12,050 bases of DNA, from positions 1-12,050 of the forward strand of contig RFNJ01000072.1 in assembly GCA_009927255.1 (NCBI GenBank). Reading direction: 5' to 3'. The translations under genes and the position numbers were made by a program. This stretch comes from Pseudomonadota bacterium (GTDB taxonomy: Bacteria > Pseudomonadota > Alphaproteobacteria > UBA2136 > UBA6156). Below the pieces are notes generated by a model that did not search any database, had not been told where the DNA came from, and saw only the letters and a program-made list of their open reading frames with translations. Positions 6,398 through 12,050 of the stretch are shown one piece after another. Each line of letters starts with the position of its first letter. The first letter of the stretch is position 1.

Positions 6398-7600
6398 CTA
6401 CTTCTGTAGCATTTCTTTAGATTTTAACTCATCCAAATAATCCCCCCAAGCCTGCATCATTCTGCGCCTTTCAGGCAAATATTCAGCATGGTTATACGCC
6501 GCCCGAATTTTATTCTTCTCTCCATGCGCCAACTGCCGCTCAATCGCATCACGGTTCCACCCTTGCTCATTCAATAGCGTGCTCGCCATGGCCCTAAACC
6601 CATGTGTCACCAACATATCTTTTGGGTAGTTCATCCGCCGCAACGCCGCCAACAAGGTGTTATCACTCATCGGCCTGCTCAACGTGCGTATACTCGGAAA
6701 CAGATACTTCGCCGCCGCCCCATGCCCTGTTAAGCCCCGCAATTCTTCCAGCACCGCCAACGCCTGCGTGCATAATGGCACAATGTGTTGCACCCGCATT
6801 TTCATCTTTTGGGCAGGGATACGCCACTCCGCCTTCTCCACATCAATTTCACTCCATTCAGCATGGCGTAACTCTCCGGGGCGTACAAACAGCATCGGGG
6901 CTAATTTTAAGGCGCAGCGCACTATGTGGCTACCCTCATACACCTCAATTGCCCTTAGCAGGCCGCCAATCTTTTGTGGGTCGGTAATAGTGGCAAAGTG
7001 GGTTTTCTCGGGTGGAGCAATTGCCCCACGTAAATCTTGGGCAGGGTCACGCTCACAACGGCCCGTAGCAATGCCATAGCGAAAAATCTGCCCGCACGTT
7101 GCACGTATGCGATGGGCGGTTTCTAGGGCACCCCGATCTTCCATGCGGCGCAGCACGGTCAGCAGGTTAGGGGCGCTGATTTGATTTATTGGCTTTTTGC
7201 CAAGCCAAGGGAAGATATTCTGCTGTAAGCGGGCCAATATAGCCACACCATGCTTGTCAGCCCAAGTGTGGAGGTTTTTAGCGTGCCACTCCCGCGCTAC
7301 AGCCTCAAAACTATCGGTGCCTGCCTGTGCAACCTTTTCAGCCTTTTTGGCTTCGCTAGGGTCTATGCCATTGGCTACCAACTTACGGGCTGCGTTACGG
7401 CGTTCACGGGCATCGGCAAGGCTAATGTCAGGGTATGTACCAAGAGAAATACGGCGCTCTTTGCCCACATACATATATTTAAAGCGCCACCACTTCCCCC
7501 CACTTGGAGCAACTTCTAAATAAAGCCCATTGGCATCATAAAGCTTTTTAGGCTTAGTACTTGGTTTTACGTTCTTTATTTCGGTTACTGTTAGTACCAT
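6398..7600 (-). CDS. int: P4-type tyrosine integrase (400 aa)
   Basis: This site-specific recombinase inserts the island at a tRNA-like target. Domains: arm-binding DUF4102 (about 1-90, with GLYLE and YPDISLADAR), a SAM-like core-binding domain (about 97-190) and the catalytic domain (about 205-385). The catalytic residues are present: R240 (RPGEL), H333 and R336 (HGFR), H359 (LAHG) and nucleophile Y369 (AAYNHAEYL). Length is normal for the family. The gene starts 152 bp from the 13-bp att-like repeat beside ssrA and reads away from it, the usual arrangement for P4-type elements. The first arm-type repeat (GGGGCAACTC) directly adjoins the start codon, so Int may repress itself. The protein looks complete and active. 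Confidence 0.95.
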   Translation of the reverse strand: MVLTVTEIKNVKPSTKPKKLYDANGLYLEVAPSGGKWWRFKYMYVGKERRISLGTYPDISLADARERRNAARKLVANGIDPSEAKKAEKVAQAGTDSFEAVAREWHAKNLHTWADKHGVAILARLQQNIFPWLGKKPINQISAPNLLTVLRRMEDRGALETAHRIRATCGQIFRYGIATGRCERDPAQDLRGAIAPPEKTHFATITDPQKIGGLLRAIEVYEGSHIVRCALKLAPMLFVRPGELRHAEWSEIDVEKAEWRIPAQKMKMRVQHIVPLCTQALAVLEELRGLTGHGAAAKYLFPSIRTLSRPMSDNTLLAALRRMNYPKDMLVTHGFRAMASTLLNEQGWNRDAIERQLAHGEKNKIRAAYNHAEYLPERRRMMQAWGDYLDELKSKEMLQK

Positions 7601-7692
7601 GGGGCAACTCCTTTCTTATTTTGGGGCAACTCACTTTTAGTAAACCCCACATGCCCCAGAAAGTTGCCCCACTTCTTACAGAGTTGCCCCAA
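7601..7692. promoter_or_regulatory. Four GGGGCAACT arm-type repeats upstream of int
   Basis: Two direct copies (GGGGCAACTC at 7601, TTGGGGCAACTC at 7621) face two inverted copies (AAGTTGCCCCA at 7661, GAGTTGCCCCAA at 7681). Each pair is set 20 bp apart. A fifth partial site is CATGCCCCAG at 7650. They fill the space between int and the ssrA-side att core, as expected for integrase arm sites, and overlap the int promoter. The truncated integrase at 850-1120 has the same layout with a different motif. Confidence 0.65.
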
Positions 7693-7727
7693 GCCGTAGC
7701 AAGATAACTTAAGACAATACTACCATG

Positions 7728-7752
7728 AAAAAACCAGCATTCAAGCTGGTTT
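7728..7752 (-). terminator. Terminator downstream of ssrA
   Basis: AAACCAGC and GCTGGTTT form a perfect 8-bp stem (loop of six) on the minus strand, with the T-run TTTTTT running out of the stem. It lies 35 bases past the tmRNA 3' end and ends ssrA transcription before the int leader. It lies on the island side of the 13-bp repeat, so it may be supplied by the element. Confidence 0.75.
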
Positions 7753-7764
7753 AGTGGATTTTAT
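7752..7764. repeat. Right copy of the 13-bp direct repeat (putative att core beside ssrA)
   Basis: TAGTGGATTTTAT is identical to 1304-1316. It is 22 bp beyond the 3' CCA of tmRNA, between the gene and its terminator. Together with the intact integrase and arm-type repeats next to it, this marks the ssrA-side boundary of the island. The exact crossover position is inferred. Confidence 0.55.
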
Positions 7765-7786
7765 AGATTTTAGTGAGACAATCATT

Positions 7787-8213
7787 TGGTGGAGGTGGCG
7801 GGATTCGAACCCGCGTCCGAAACGCATTCCAGTGAGGCTCTCCATGCTCAGCCGCTGGCAAGATTCACCTGCTGGCCCAGCGGCCCGCTTACAGGTGATT
7901 GTGCAGATAAATTTTGGGTTACACGCTGCACGCGCTAGGCCCTAGAGTGGCTAACTTGTTGGCCGAAACTCCCATACCGCGCCACACGGCAGAAACAGGG
8001 TTTCGGGGCTGTTAAGCCTGCTCCCCATCCAAGGGGATGACAGGTTTAGGCAGCCATCGCGAACGCGCCAGCGCTGGTGCGCGGACGGAAAGCGATCACG
8101 TTGCTTTTCGCTTTGGCATTTGTAGCCTTGCTGCGTTGAATTTAGGTGATACGCAACACTCACCGCATGCTCCTCGGGCCAGTTTGCGCCCCGTCAAAAC
8201 CAAGGGCACCCCC
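7787..8213 (-). ncRNA. ssrA: tmRNA, one-piece (ssrA)
   Basis: Transfer-messenger RNA rescues stalled ribosomes with SmpB and tags the nascent chain for proteolysis. The 3' end is diagnostic: TTTCGGACGCGGG, then TTCGAATCC, then CGCCACCTCCACCA. The 5' GGGGGTG at 8213 pairs with CACCTCC near the 3' end to give the 7-bp acceptor stem (one G-U). GGTTTTGACGGGG matches the usual 5' region. The 5' half precedes the 3' half, so the gene is not permuted as in most Alphaproteobacteria. The most likely tag frame runs from GCG at 8111 to TAA at 8046: 21 residues beginning AKSNVIAFRP and ending AGAFAMAA, with the usual hydrophobic-AA terminus. Length is 427 nt with CCA encoded. Confidence 0.95.
8046..8111 (-). 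other. tmRNA tag-peptide reading frame
   Basis: This is the internal frame of tmRNA: 21 codons from a GCG resume codon to TAA, ending FAMAA, which resembles the degradation tags ending in (L/V/M)AA. The resume codon is chosen by the Ala preference and the C-terminus; pseudoknot 1 upstream was not folded in detail. The tag is longer than the 10 residues of E. coli and lacks the common ANDE start. Confidence 0.65.
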
Positions 8214-8221
8214 GTGCTTCA

Positions 8222-8250
8222 TACATAGGGCATTTAGGCCGCTTCTACAA
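8222..8250 (-). promoter_or_regulatory. ssrA promoter
   Basis: On the minus strand TTGTAG (8250-8245) and TATGTA (8227-8222) are separated by 17 bp, and the -10 box ends 8 bases before the tmRNA 5' G at 8213. This is good sigma70-type geometry. It sits in the short gap after the lipB stop, so ssrA has its own promoter. Confidence 0.6.
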
Positions 8251-8265
8251 GCCTGCTGATGATTT

Positions 8266-8904
8266 TCAGCTACGTAGTGGTAGGATTTGCTGCAAAGCCT
8301 TGATTAATGCCGCATCTACCGCCGCCATGCCATAGGAGGCGGCCACATCCGCCAAGCTTGTGACCCCCTTATCGGTAATCCCACAGGGGATGAAGCGCTG
8401 ATAAACAGCCAAATCGGGGGCTACATTCAGCGCAATGCCGTGGTAGGCCACGCCTTTGCGCACGCGGATACCGATGGCGGCAATTTTGGCTAAGCCTTTG
8501 GGGGTTTCTACCCAGACGCCTATTTCATCGAGGCGTAAGGCAGTCACTCCCAGCTCGGCCAGCCCGGCAATCAGCCATTCTTGCAGCCAGCGCACATACG
8601 CCCGCACATCCTTCCCCCAGCGTTCCAGCCGCACCACCAAGTAAATCACCCGCTGCCCCGGCCCATGGTATGTCACCTGCCCACCGCGCCCGGTGGCGAT
8701 GACGGGGATATTGCCGGCATCGGTGATATCGGTGATTTTGCCGCTGCTGCCCACGGTGAGGACTGGGGGGTGCTCGCAGAAAATCAGGCGTTCGGGGGCA
8801 CCGGTGAGCACGTCGGCGACGATGGCTTCCATGCGGGCGATGGCCTCGGCATAGGGCATTAGTCCATCCCAAGTTTCAATGAGCGGGGCAGAAGGGGGTT
8901 GCAT
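8266..8904 (-). CDS. lipB: Octanoyl-[acyl-carrier-protein]:protein octanoyltransferase LipB
   Basis: LipB moves octanoyl from acyl-carrier protein to the lipoyl domains of 2-oxoacid dehydrogenases and the glycine cleavage H protein, the first step of lipoate synthesis in the cytoplasm. The signature RGGQVTYHGPGQ is at 73-84. The catalytic Lys is K140 (GLAKIAAIG) and the acyl-carrying Cys is C174 (FIPCGI). The HGIALNV stretch (155-161) is typical. At 212 residues it is of normal length. The start at 8904 has AGGTAGG just before it. It is divergent from tRNA-Leu and lies 52 bp upstream of ssrA on the same strand. Confidence 0.95.
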   Translation of the reverse strand: MQPPSAPLIETWDGLMPYAEAIARMEAIVADVLTGAPERLIFCEHPPVLTVGSSGKITDITDAGNIPVIATGRGGQVTYHGPGQRVIYLVVRLERWGKDVRAYVRWLQEWLIAGLAELGVTALRLDEIGVWVETPKGLAKIAAIGIRVRKGVAYHGIALNVAPDLAVYQRFIPCGITDKGVTSLADVAASYGMAAVDAALIKALQQILPLRS

Positions 8905-8943
8905 CGGCCTACCTAATCACGTAATAAGCCATTCGCCAAGTGC

Positions 8944-9028
8944 GCGGACATGGCGGAATTGGTAGACGCACCAGCTTGAGGGGCTGGCGGGGCAACCCGT
9001 GGAAGTTCGAGTCTTCTTGTCCGCACCA
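8944..9028 (+). tRNA. tRNA-Leu (GAG)
   Basis: This is a complete class II tRNA. The acceptor stem is GCGGACA / TGTCCGC, with A and an encoded CCA at 9025-9028. The anticodon stem CCAGC / GCTGG encloses TTGAGGG, giving anticodon GAG (reads CUC and CUU). A long variable arm (CGGGG..CCCG) and GTTCGAGTC in the T arm complete it. It ends 33 bp before manC, which could be co-transcribed. Confidence 0.95.
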
Positions 9029-9061
9029 CTATTTAAGGCGCAACCTAAGGGGGAAAATCAC

Positions 9062-10531
9062 ATGCTCCAACCAGTCATTCTCTGCGGCGGCGTCGGCAGT
9101 CGCCTGTGGCCCCTGTCGCGCACCAATCTGCCGAAGCCGTTTATTCCTCTCATGGGTGAAGGTAATGACCAAAGTAACGAAAAATCCCCGCAAACCCACA
9201 CTCTCTTTCAGCAAACCGCCGCCCGCGTGCAGGGTGCTGGCATGCACCCGCCGCTGGTCATCTGCGCCGAGCAACACCGCTTTTTCGTGCTGGAACAACT
9301 TGCCCGCCTTGGCATTAAGCCCGCCGCCGTGATTCTCGAACCCACTCCGCGCAGCACCGCCCCCGCCATTGCGCTGGCCGCCCTGTGGGCGCAAGAAAAT
9401 GGGATTTCCGACCCTCTCTCATTGCTGCCCGCCGACCACCTGATGGGCAGCCCCGCCGAATTCCAGCAAGCCCTCAAATCCGCCGCCCCTGCCGCGCAAA
9501 GCCACATTGTGCTGTTCGGCATCACGCCCACTTTTGCGCACACCGAATACGGCTACATCCAGCACGGCCAAGCGCACAGCAGCGGCATTTTTAAAGTCAC
9601 TAAATTCCACGAAAAACCTACCCGCACCCGCGCCGAAGAAATGCTGAAAGAAGGCGGCTACAGCTGGAACAGCGGCATGTTCACCGCCACCGCTGCGGTG
9701 TTGGTGGCCGAATTGCAAAGCCACGCCAAGCAAGTTTGGCAAGGCACCCAGCAAGCATGGCATGAGAAAACCGCTGAAACTCTGCTGGGCACCACCCTCA
9801 TCCGCCCCGGCAGTAGCTTCGGCCAAATTCCGGCTGAACCGTTCGACACCGCAGTGATGGAACGCACCGCCAAAGCAGTGGTGATGCCCTACCAAGGCCG
9901 CTGGAGCGACATCGGCACCTTCAGCACGCTGGCCGAAGCCCTGCCGCAAGACGACGCAGGCAACAGCTTGGTGGGGAATGATATTGTGGCGCAAGATGCC
10001 GATAATTCGCTGGTTCACAGCAGCACCGCGGGCAAAGTGGTGGCTATCAGCGGCGTCAGCGGTTTGGTGGTGGTGGATACCCCCGATGCACTGTTGGTCA
10101 CCACCAAAGCCAAAGCTGCCGGCGTTAAAAACGTCTTCAGCGCCCTGCAAAAGCAAGGGGCCGTGCAGGCGAACGACCCTGCCCGCATCCACCGCCCATG
10201 GGGCTGGTATGAAACGATTAGCAAAGGTCCGGGCTATTTGGTCAAGCGCATCGGCGTGGTGCCGGGCGGCCGCCTGAGTTTGCAATACCACCATTTCCGC
10301 GCCGAACACTGGGTGGTCGTCACCGGCACCGCCACCGTCACCAACGGCGAAAAAACCATGGAACTGAACCCCGACCAATCCACCTACATCCCACTGGGCG
10401 CCCACCACCGCCTTGAAAACAAAACCGATAAAATGGTGGAAATCATCGAAGTCCAAACCGGCACCAAACTGGTGGAATCCGATATTGTGCGGCTGGATGA
10501 CGTCTACAACCGCGCCGGAACCAATACCTAG
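9062..10531 (+). CDS. manC: Mannose-1-phosphate guanylyltransferase / mannose-6-phosphate isomerase (ManC)
   Basis: This two-domain enzyme (489 aa) makes GDP-mannose, the donor for mannosylated and fucosylated surface polysaccharides. The nucleotidyltransferase domain (about 1-345) opens with the pyrophosphorylase signature GGVGSRLWPLSR (9-20) and K25. FHEKP (182-186), NSGMF (203-207) and the FDTAVMER and WSDIGTF stretches (261-287) follow. The C-terminal cupin (about 375-480) has HRPWGWYE, VKRI.V.PG..LSLQYHHFRAEHWVVV and GTA.VT, typical of the type II isomerase part. I chose the ATG at 9062 because AAGGGGG lies about 9 bases before it; the frame is open upstream but only into tRNA-Leu. No other sugar-nucleotide gene is visible in the window. 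Confidence 0.95.
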   Translation: MLQPVILCGGVGSRLWPLSRTNLPKPFIPLMGEGNDQSNEKSPQTHTLFQQTAARVQGAGMHPPLVICAEQHRFFVLEQLARLGIKPAAVILEPTPRSTAPAIALAALWAQENGISDPLSLLPADHLMGSPAEFQQALKSAAPAAQSHIVLFGITPTFAHTEYGYIQHGQAHSSGIFKVTKFHEKPTRTRAEEMLKEGGYSWNSGMFTATAAVLVAELQSHAKQVWQGTQQAWHEKTAETLLGTTLIRPGSSFGQIPAEPFDTAVMERTAKAVVMPYQGRWSDIGTFSTLAEALPQDDAGNSLVGNDIVAQDADNSLVHSSTAGKVVAISGVSGLVVVDTPDALLVTTKAKAAGVKNVFSALQKQGAVQANDPARIHRPWGWYETISKGPGYLVKRIGVVPGGRLSLQYHHFRAEHWVVVTGTATVTNGEKTMELNPDQSTYIPLGAHHRLENKTDKMVEIIEVQTGTKLVESDIVRLDDVYNRAGTNT

Positions 10532-10556
10532 TTCTTGGGGTTGGCAAGAAGGGGTT

Positions 10557-10610
10557 AAGGGGCGAAGCCCCTTACGGCCCTTGGGCCGTCATCCCAGCGA
10601 AGGCTGGGAT
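10557..10610. repeat. Three consecutive hairpins including an alphaproteobacterial-type palindrome
   Basis: Three perfect stems stand head to tail: AAGGGGC-GAA-GCCCCTT (10557-10573), ACGGCCC-TT-GGGCCGT (10574-10589) and ATCCCAGC-GAAG-GCTGGGAT (10591-10610). The last, with the flanking TC and CCAGC, is the form of short dispersed palindrome found in many copies in Alphaproteobacteria and some other groups. TTCTTTT at 10615-10621 follows, so the cluster may also terminate manC. Confidence 0.75.
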
Positions 10611-10621
10611 CCAGCTTCTTT

Positions 10622-10789
10622 TAAACTGTAACCCTGAATGCAATGAATGGTAAAAAATCAAATGAAATCTTGACAAATCCTTGAAATTATGTTTTTTTCC
10701 TGTGGCATTGTTGTTTTTTAAGGCAGCAAAGCAGCAACGGCGAGCAGTTTGCCGCGGCAACGTGAATGAATAGACTGGACGACCTCAAC
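10622..10789 (+). promoter_or_regulatory. Leader region of the cold-shock gene
   Basis: This AT-rich stretch holds a perfect TTGACA at 10670-10675 but no good -10 at 17 bp (only a T-run at 10692-10698). A promoter near there would leave a 5' leader of about 90 bases, in line with the long structured leaders of cspA-type mRNAs. The exact promoter is not decided. Confidence 0.35.
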
Positions 10790-11014
10790 ATGAGTACCCA
10801 ACGCCTCAACGGCACCGTAAAATGGTTCAACACCCAAAAGGGCTACGGCTTTATCAAGCCCGATGGCCAAGACAAAGACGTCTTCGTGCACATCAGCGCC
10901 CTGCAAGAAAGCGGTCTGGACCGTTTGAACGACAACCAACGCATTTCCTTCGAGATGGTCGACGACCGTCAAGGCAAGAAATCGGCTGGTAAATTGCAGC
11001 TGATCAACGGCTAA
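10790..11014 (+). CDS. Cold-shock domain protein (CspA family)
   Basis: This is a small single-domain nucleic-acid chaperone, 74 residues from the start chosen here. GTVKWFN opens the fold. RNP1 is KGYGFIK and RNP2 is VFVHIS, the aromatic single-strand binding surface. The ATG at 10790 gives the usual family start (MSTQRLNGTVKWF). An in-frame ATG at 10766 would add MNRLDDLN, which has no family counterpart. Neither has a strong Shine-Dalgarno; TGGACG precedes 10790. A strong terminator follows, so it is probably a single-gene transcript. Confidence 0.93.
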   Translation: MSTQRLNGTVKWFNTQKGYGFIKPDGQDKDVFVHISALQESGLDRLNDNQRISFEMVDDRQGKKSAGKLQLING

Positions 11015-11031
11015 TCCCCGTTATCTTGCAC

Positions 11032-11056
11032 AACCGCCCATCACGGGCGGTTTTTT
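11032..11056 (+). terminator. Terminator of the cold-shock gene
   Basis: AACCGCCC and GGGCGGTT (8 bp, loop ATCAC) run into TTTTTT. It begins 18 bp after the csp stop. Confidence 0.9.
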
Positions 11057-11153
11057 CGTCCCCAGCCTTGCCCTATCTCATAAAACCCAGTATACCCCGC
11101 AGCGGGAAAACCTCCCAAGCAGTAACACATTCCCCTTTTAATGGAGCAATCCA

Positions 11154-11891
11154 GTGACAAACCTCCCTCGACTCGCCGCGGCTCTCGACGGCTTCGTTTT
11201 GTTTCCAGCTTTGAAAGAAACCGTCGCACAGCTGCAAGGCTTGCCGGTGATGTTCAAAATCCGGCCCGACCTCATCTACCGCTTCGGTGCCGAAAAACTC
11301 GCAGCCATCGGCCTCAGGGGAGATAGAATCTTCCTCGATGCCAAACTTCACGACATTGGCGCAAGTAGCTTCAACGACCTCAACACGCTCTACTATCTCT
11401 TCAAGCCCAGATTGGTGACTTGCCATACGAGTGGCAGTGATGCGATGTTGAAGACGCTGGTTAGTTATGCGGCGGATACCCTCAGCCCCCACTGCAACAT
11501 GGTCGGCGTCACTGTTCTCACCGATATCGGCGCAATCGAATGTCGTGGCACTTTTGGCCGAGAGACCGAGGCTCAAGTCCTTATGCTAGCCGCCAAAGGC
11601 TGGAACCAAGGCATTCGCCACTTCGTTTCGTCTCCGCAGGAAGTTGCCGCCGTCAAACGGCAGCATCCGCAAGCCTTCTGTATCACGCCCGGCGTCCGCC
11701 CTGCGGGCACCAGCATGGATGATCAAAAGCGCGTGGATACCCCCACCGCCGCAATCCTCAACGGTGCCGATATGCTCGTCGTCGGCCGCCCAATAACCCA
11801 AGCCGACGACCCAGCTGCCGCCACAGTGGCCATCCTGGCCGAAATCAACGCCGCGCTGGCAAGCAGAGAACAAGCCCAAGCCAGCGCCTAA
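11154..11891 (+). CDS. pyrF: Orotidine 5'-phosphate decarboxylase (PyrF)
   Basis: PyrF converts OMP to UMP, the last step of de novo pyrimidine synthesis. The catalytic tetrad region is FLDAKLHDI (60-68, with D62, K64 and D67 of DxKxxD). AALD (9-12) and FKI (34-36) supply the first strand and Lys. TPGVRP (178-183) and DQKRV.TP (190-197) form the phosphate-side loop, and VVGRPITQA (209-217) carries the phosphate-binding Arg R212. The 245 residues fit the bacterial family, though the N-terminal third is more diverged than usual. The start is GTG at 11154, chosen for GGAG 7 bases upstream; an ATG at 11141 is out of frame. A strong terminator follows, and the csp terminator precedes it, so it is probably transcribed alone. 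Confidence 0.93.
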   Translation: MTNLPRLAAALDGFVLFPALKETVAQLQGLPVMFKIRPDLIYRFGAEKLAAIGLRGDRIFLDAKLHDIGASSFNDLNTLYYLFKPRLVTCHTSGSDAMLKTLVSYAADTLSPHCNMVGVTVLTDIGAIECRGTFGRETEAQVLMLAAKGWNQGIRHFVSSPQEVAAVKRQHPQAFCITPGVRPAGTSMDDQKRVDTPTAAILNGADMLVVGRPITQADDPAAATVAILAEINAALASREQAQASA

Positions 11892-11917
11892 CCACTGGCC
11901 CAAGCTCACAAAAACCC

Positions 11918-11944
11918 AAAAGGCCCCCGTAAAGGGGGCCTTTT
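11918..11944 (+). terminator. Terminator of pyrF
   Basis: AAAAGGCCCCC and GGGGGCCTTTT form a perfect 11-bp stem with loop GTAAA, 26 bp after the pyrF stop. The A- and T-rich ends make it usable from either strand. Confidence 0.9.
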
Positions 11945-11999
11945 GCCATACAGAGCAGCTGCATATTTTATGATGTATCTCGGTGTCACCTCGGGGCAT

Positions 12000-12043
12000 G
12001 GCTGGGCCGATTTTTTTCTATCAAAAAATCGGGGCGCCCAGCC
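12000..12043. repeat. Long imperfect inverted repeat at the right edge
   Basis: GGCTGGGC (12000-12007) pairs with GCCCAGCC (12036-12043), and CGATTTTTT pairs with AAAAAATCG, with a short GGGC bulge on the right arm. The stem is about 17 bp around a 6-base loop. It could be a bidirectional terminator or a dispersed element. No gene is visible from 11945 to the end. Confidence 0.5.
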
Positions 12044-12050
12044 TGAGCCC

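Noticed and set aside
7951..8163. A 70-codon minus-strand reading frame starting MSVAYHLN
   Set aside because: It lies wholly inside the tmRNA gene and is in a different frame from the tag peptide.
7787..8213. Permuted two-piece alphaproteobacterial tmRNA
   Set aside because: The 5' acceptor strand comes first and the CCA end last, with a good pairing between them, so the gene is in standard order.
8999..9061. Extension of manC to an upstream ATG at 8999
   Set aside because: It would start inside the tRNA-Leu gene; the ATG at 9062 has a good Shine-Dalgarno and gives the normal family N-terminus.
9419..10456. A 345-codon minus-strand frame opposite manC
   Set aside because: It is antisense to a clear enzyme gene, His/Val/Gly-rich from codon mirroring, with no recognisable domain.
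11073..11576. A 167-codon minus-strand frame opposite pyrF
   Set aside because: It is antisense to pyrF and reads through its conserved motifs; no ribosome site or family resemblance was seen.

Overview
The window looks like a proteobacterial chromosome carrying a small tRNA-type genomic island. Proteobacterial signs are DsbB, LipB, a two-domain ManC, a P4-type tyrosine integrase, an AlpA regulator, a CCA-encoding tRNA-Leu, and a short dispersed palindrome (ATCCCAGC..GCTGGGAT) of a type common in Alphaproteobacteria. The tmRNA is an ordinary one-piece molecule, not the split form of most Alphaproteobacteria, so I do not name an order.

Layout. (1) 1-1303: a small hypothetical gene and a disulfide-bond oxidase gene (dsbB), both on the minus strand. 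The dsbB reading frame is fused in frame to the first ~90 residues of a dead P4-type integrase and contains a tandem 8-bp repeat. (2) About 1304-7764: a compact island of ~6.45 kb bounded by a 13-bp direct repeat. All its genes are on the minus strand. Reading from the ssrA side they are the integrase, AlpA with an overlapping unknown gene, a conserved hypothetical gene, a 943-residue MmeI-like (Type IIL) restriction-modification enzyme, and a PemK/MazF-like gene whose start codon directly abuts the RM stop codon. An intrinsic terminator closes the cargo operon. (3) 7787-8213: ssrA (tmRNA), the apparent integration target. (4) 8266-11944: core genes lipB (minus strand), then tRNA-Leu(GAG), manC, a cold-shock protein gene and pyrF (all plus strand), with clear terminators after the last two.

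How it fits together. The island appears to use the 3' flank of ssrA as attachment site. Four copies of a GGGGCAACT-type motif (two direct, two inverted) lie between int and the site, as expected for integrase arm sites. TGCCCCAA copies lie just inside the other end. The int remnant fused to dsbB has the same motif layout but a different motif (GGGGAAACAT). This suggests an older, diverged element once occupied the same ssrA site, was mostly deleted, and left its integrase start joined to dsbB; the present island then entered beside it. The island's main cargo is a single-polypeptide defence enzyme. The coupled PemK-like protein has no visible antitoxin, and the upstream hypothetical gene may belong to the same defence operon.

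The core genes serve lipoylation (lipB), GDP-mannose supply for surface polysaccharide (manC), pyrimidine synthesis (pyrF), cold adaptation (csp) and ribosome rescue (ssrA). All assignments rest on reading the sequence and remembered family motifs; no database search was possible.
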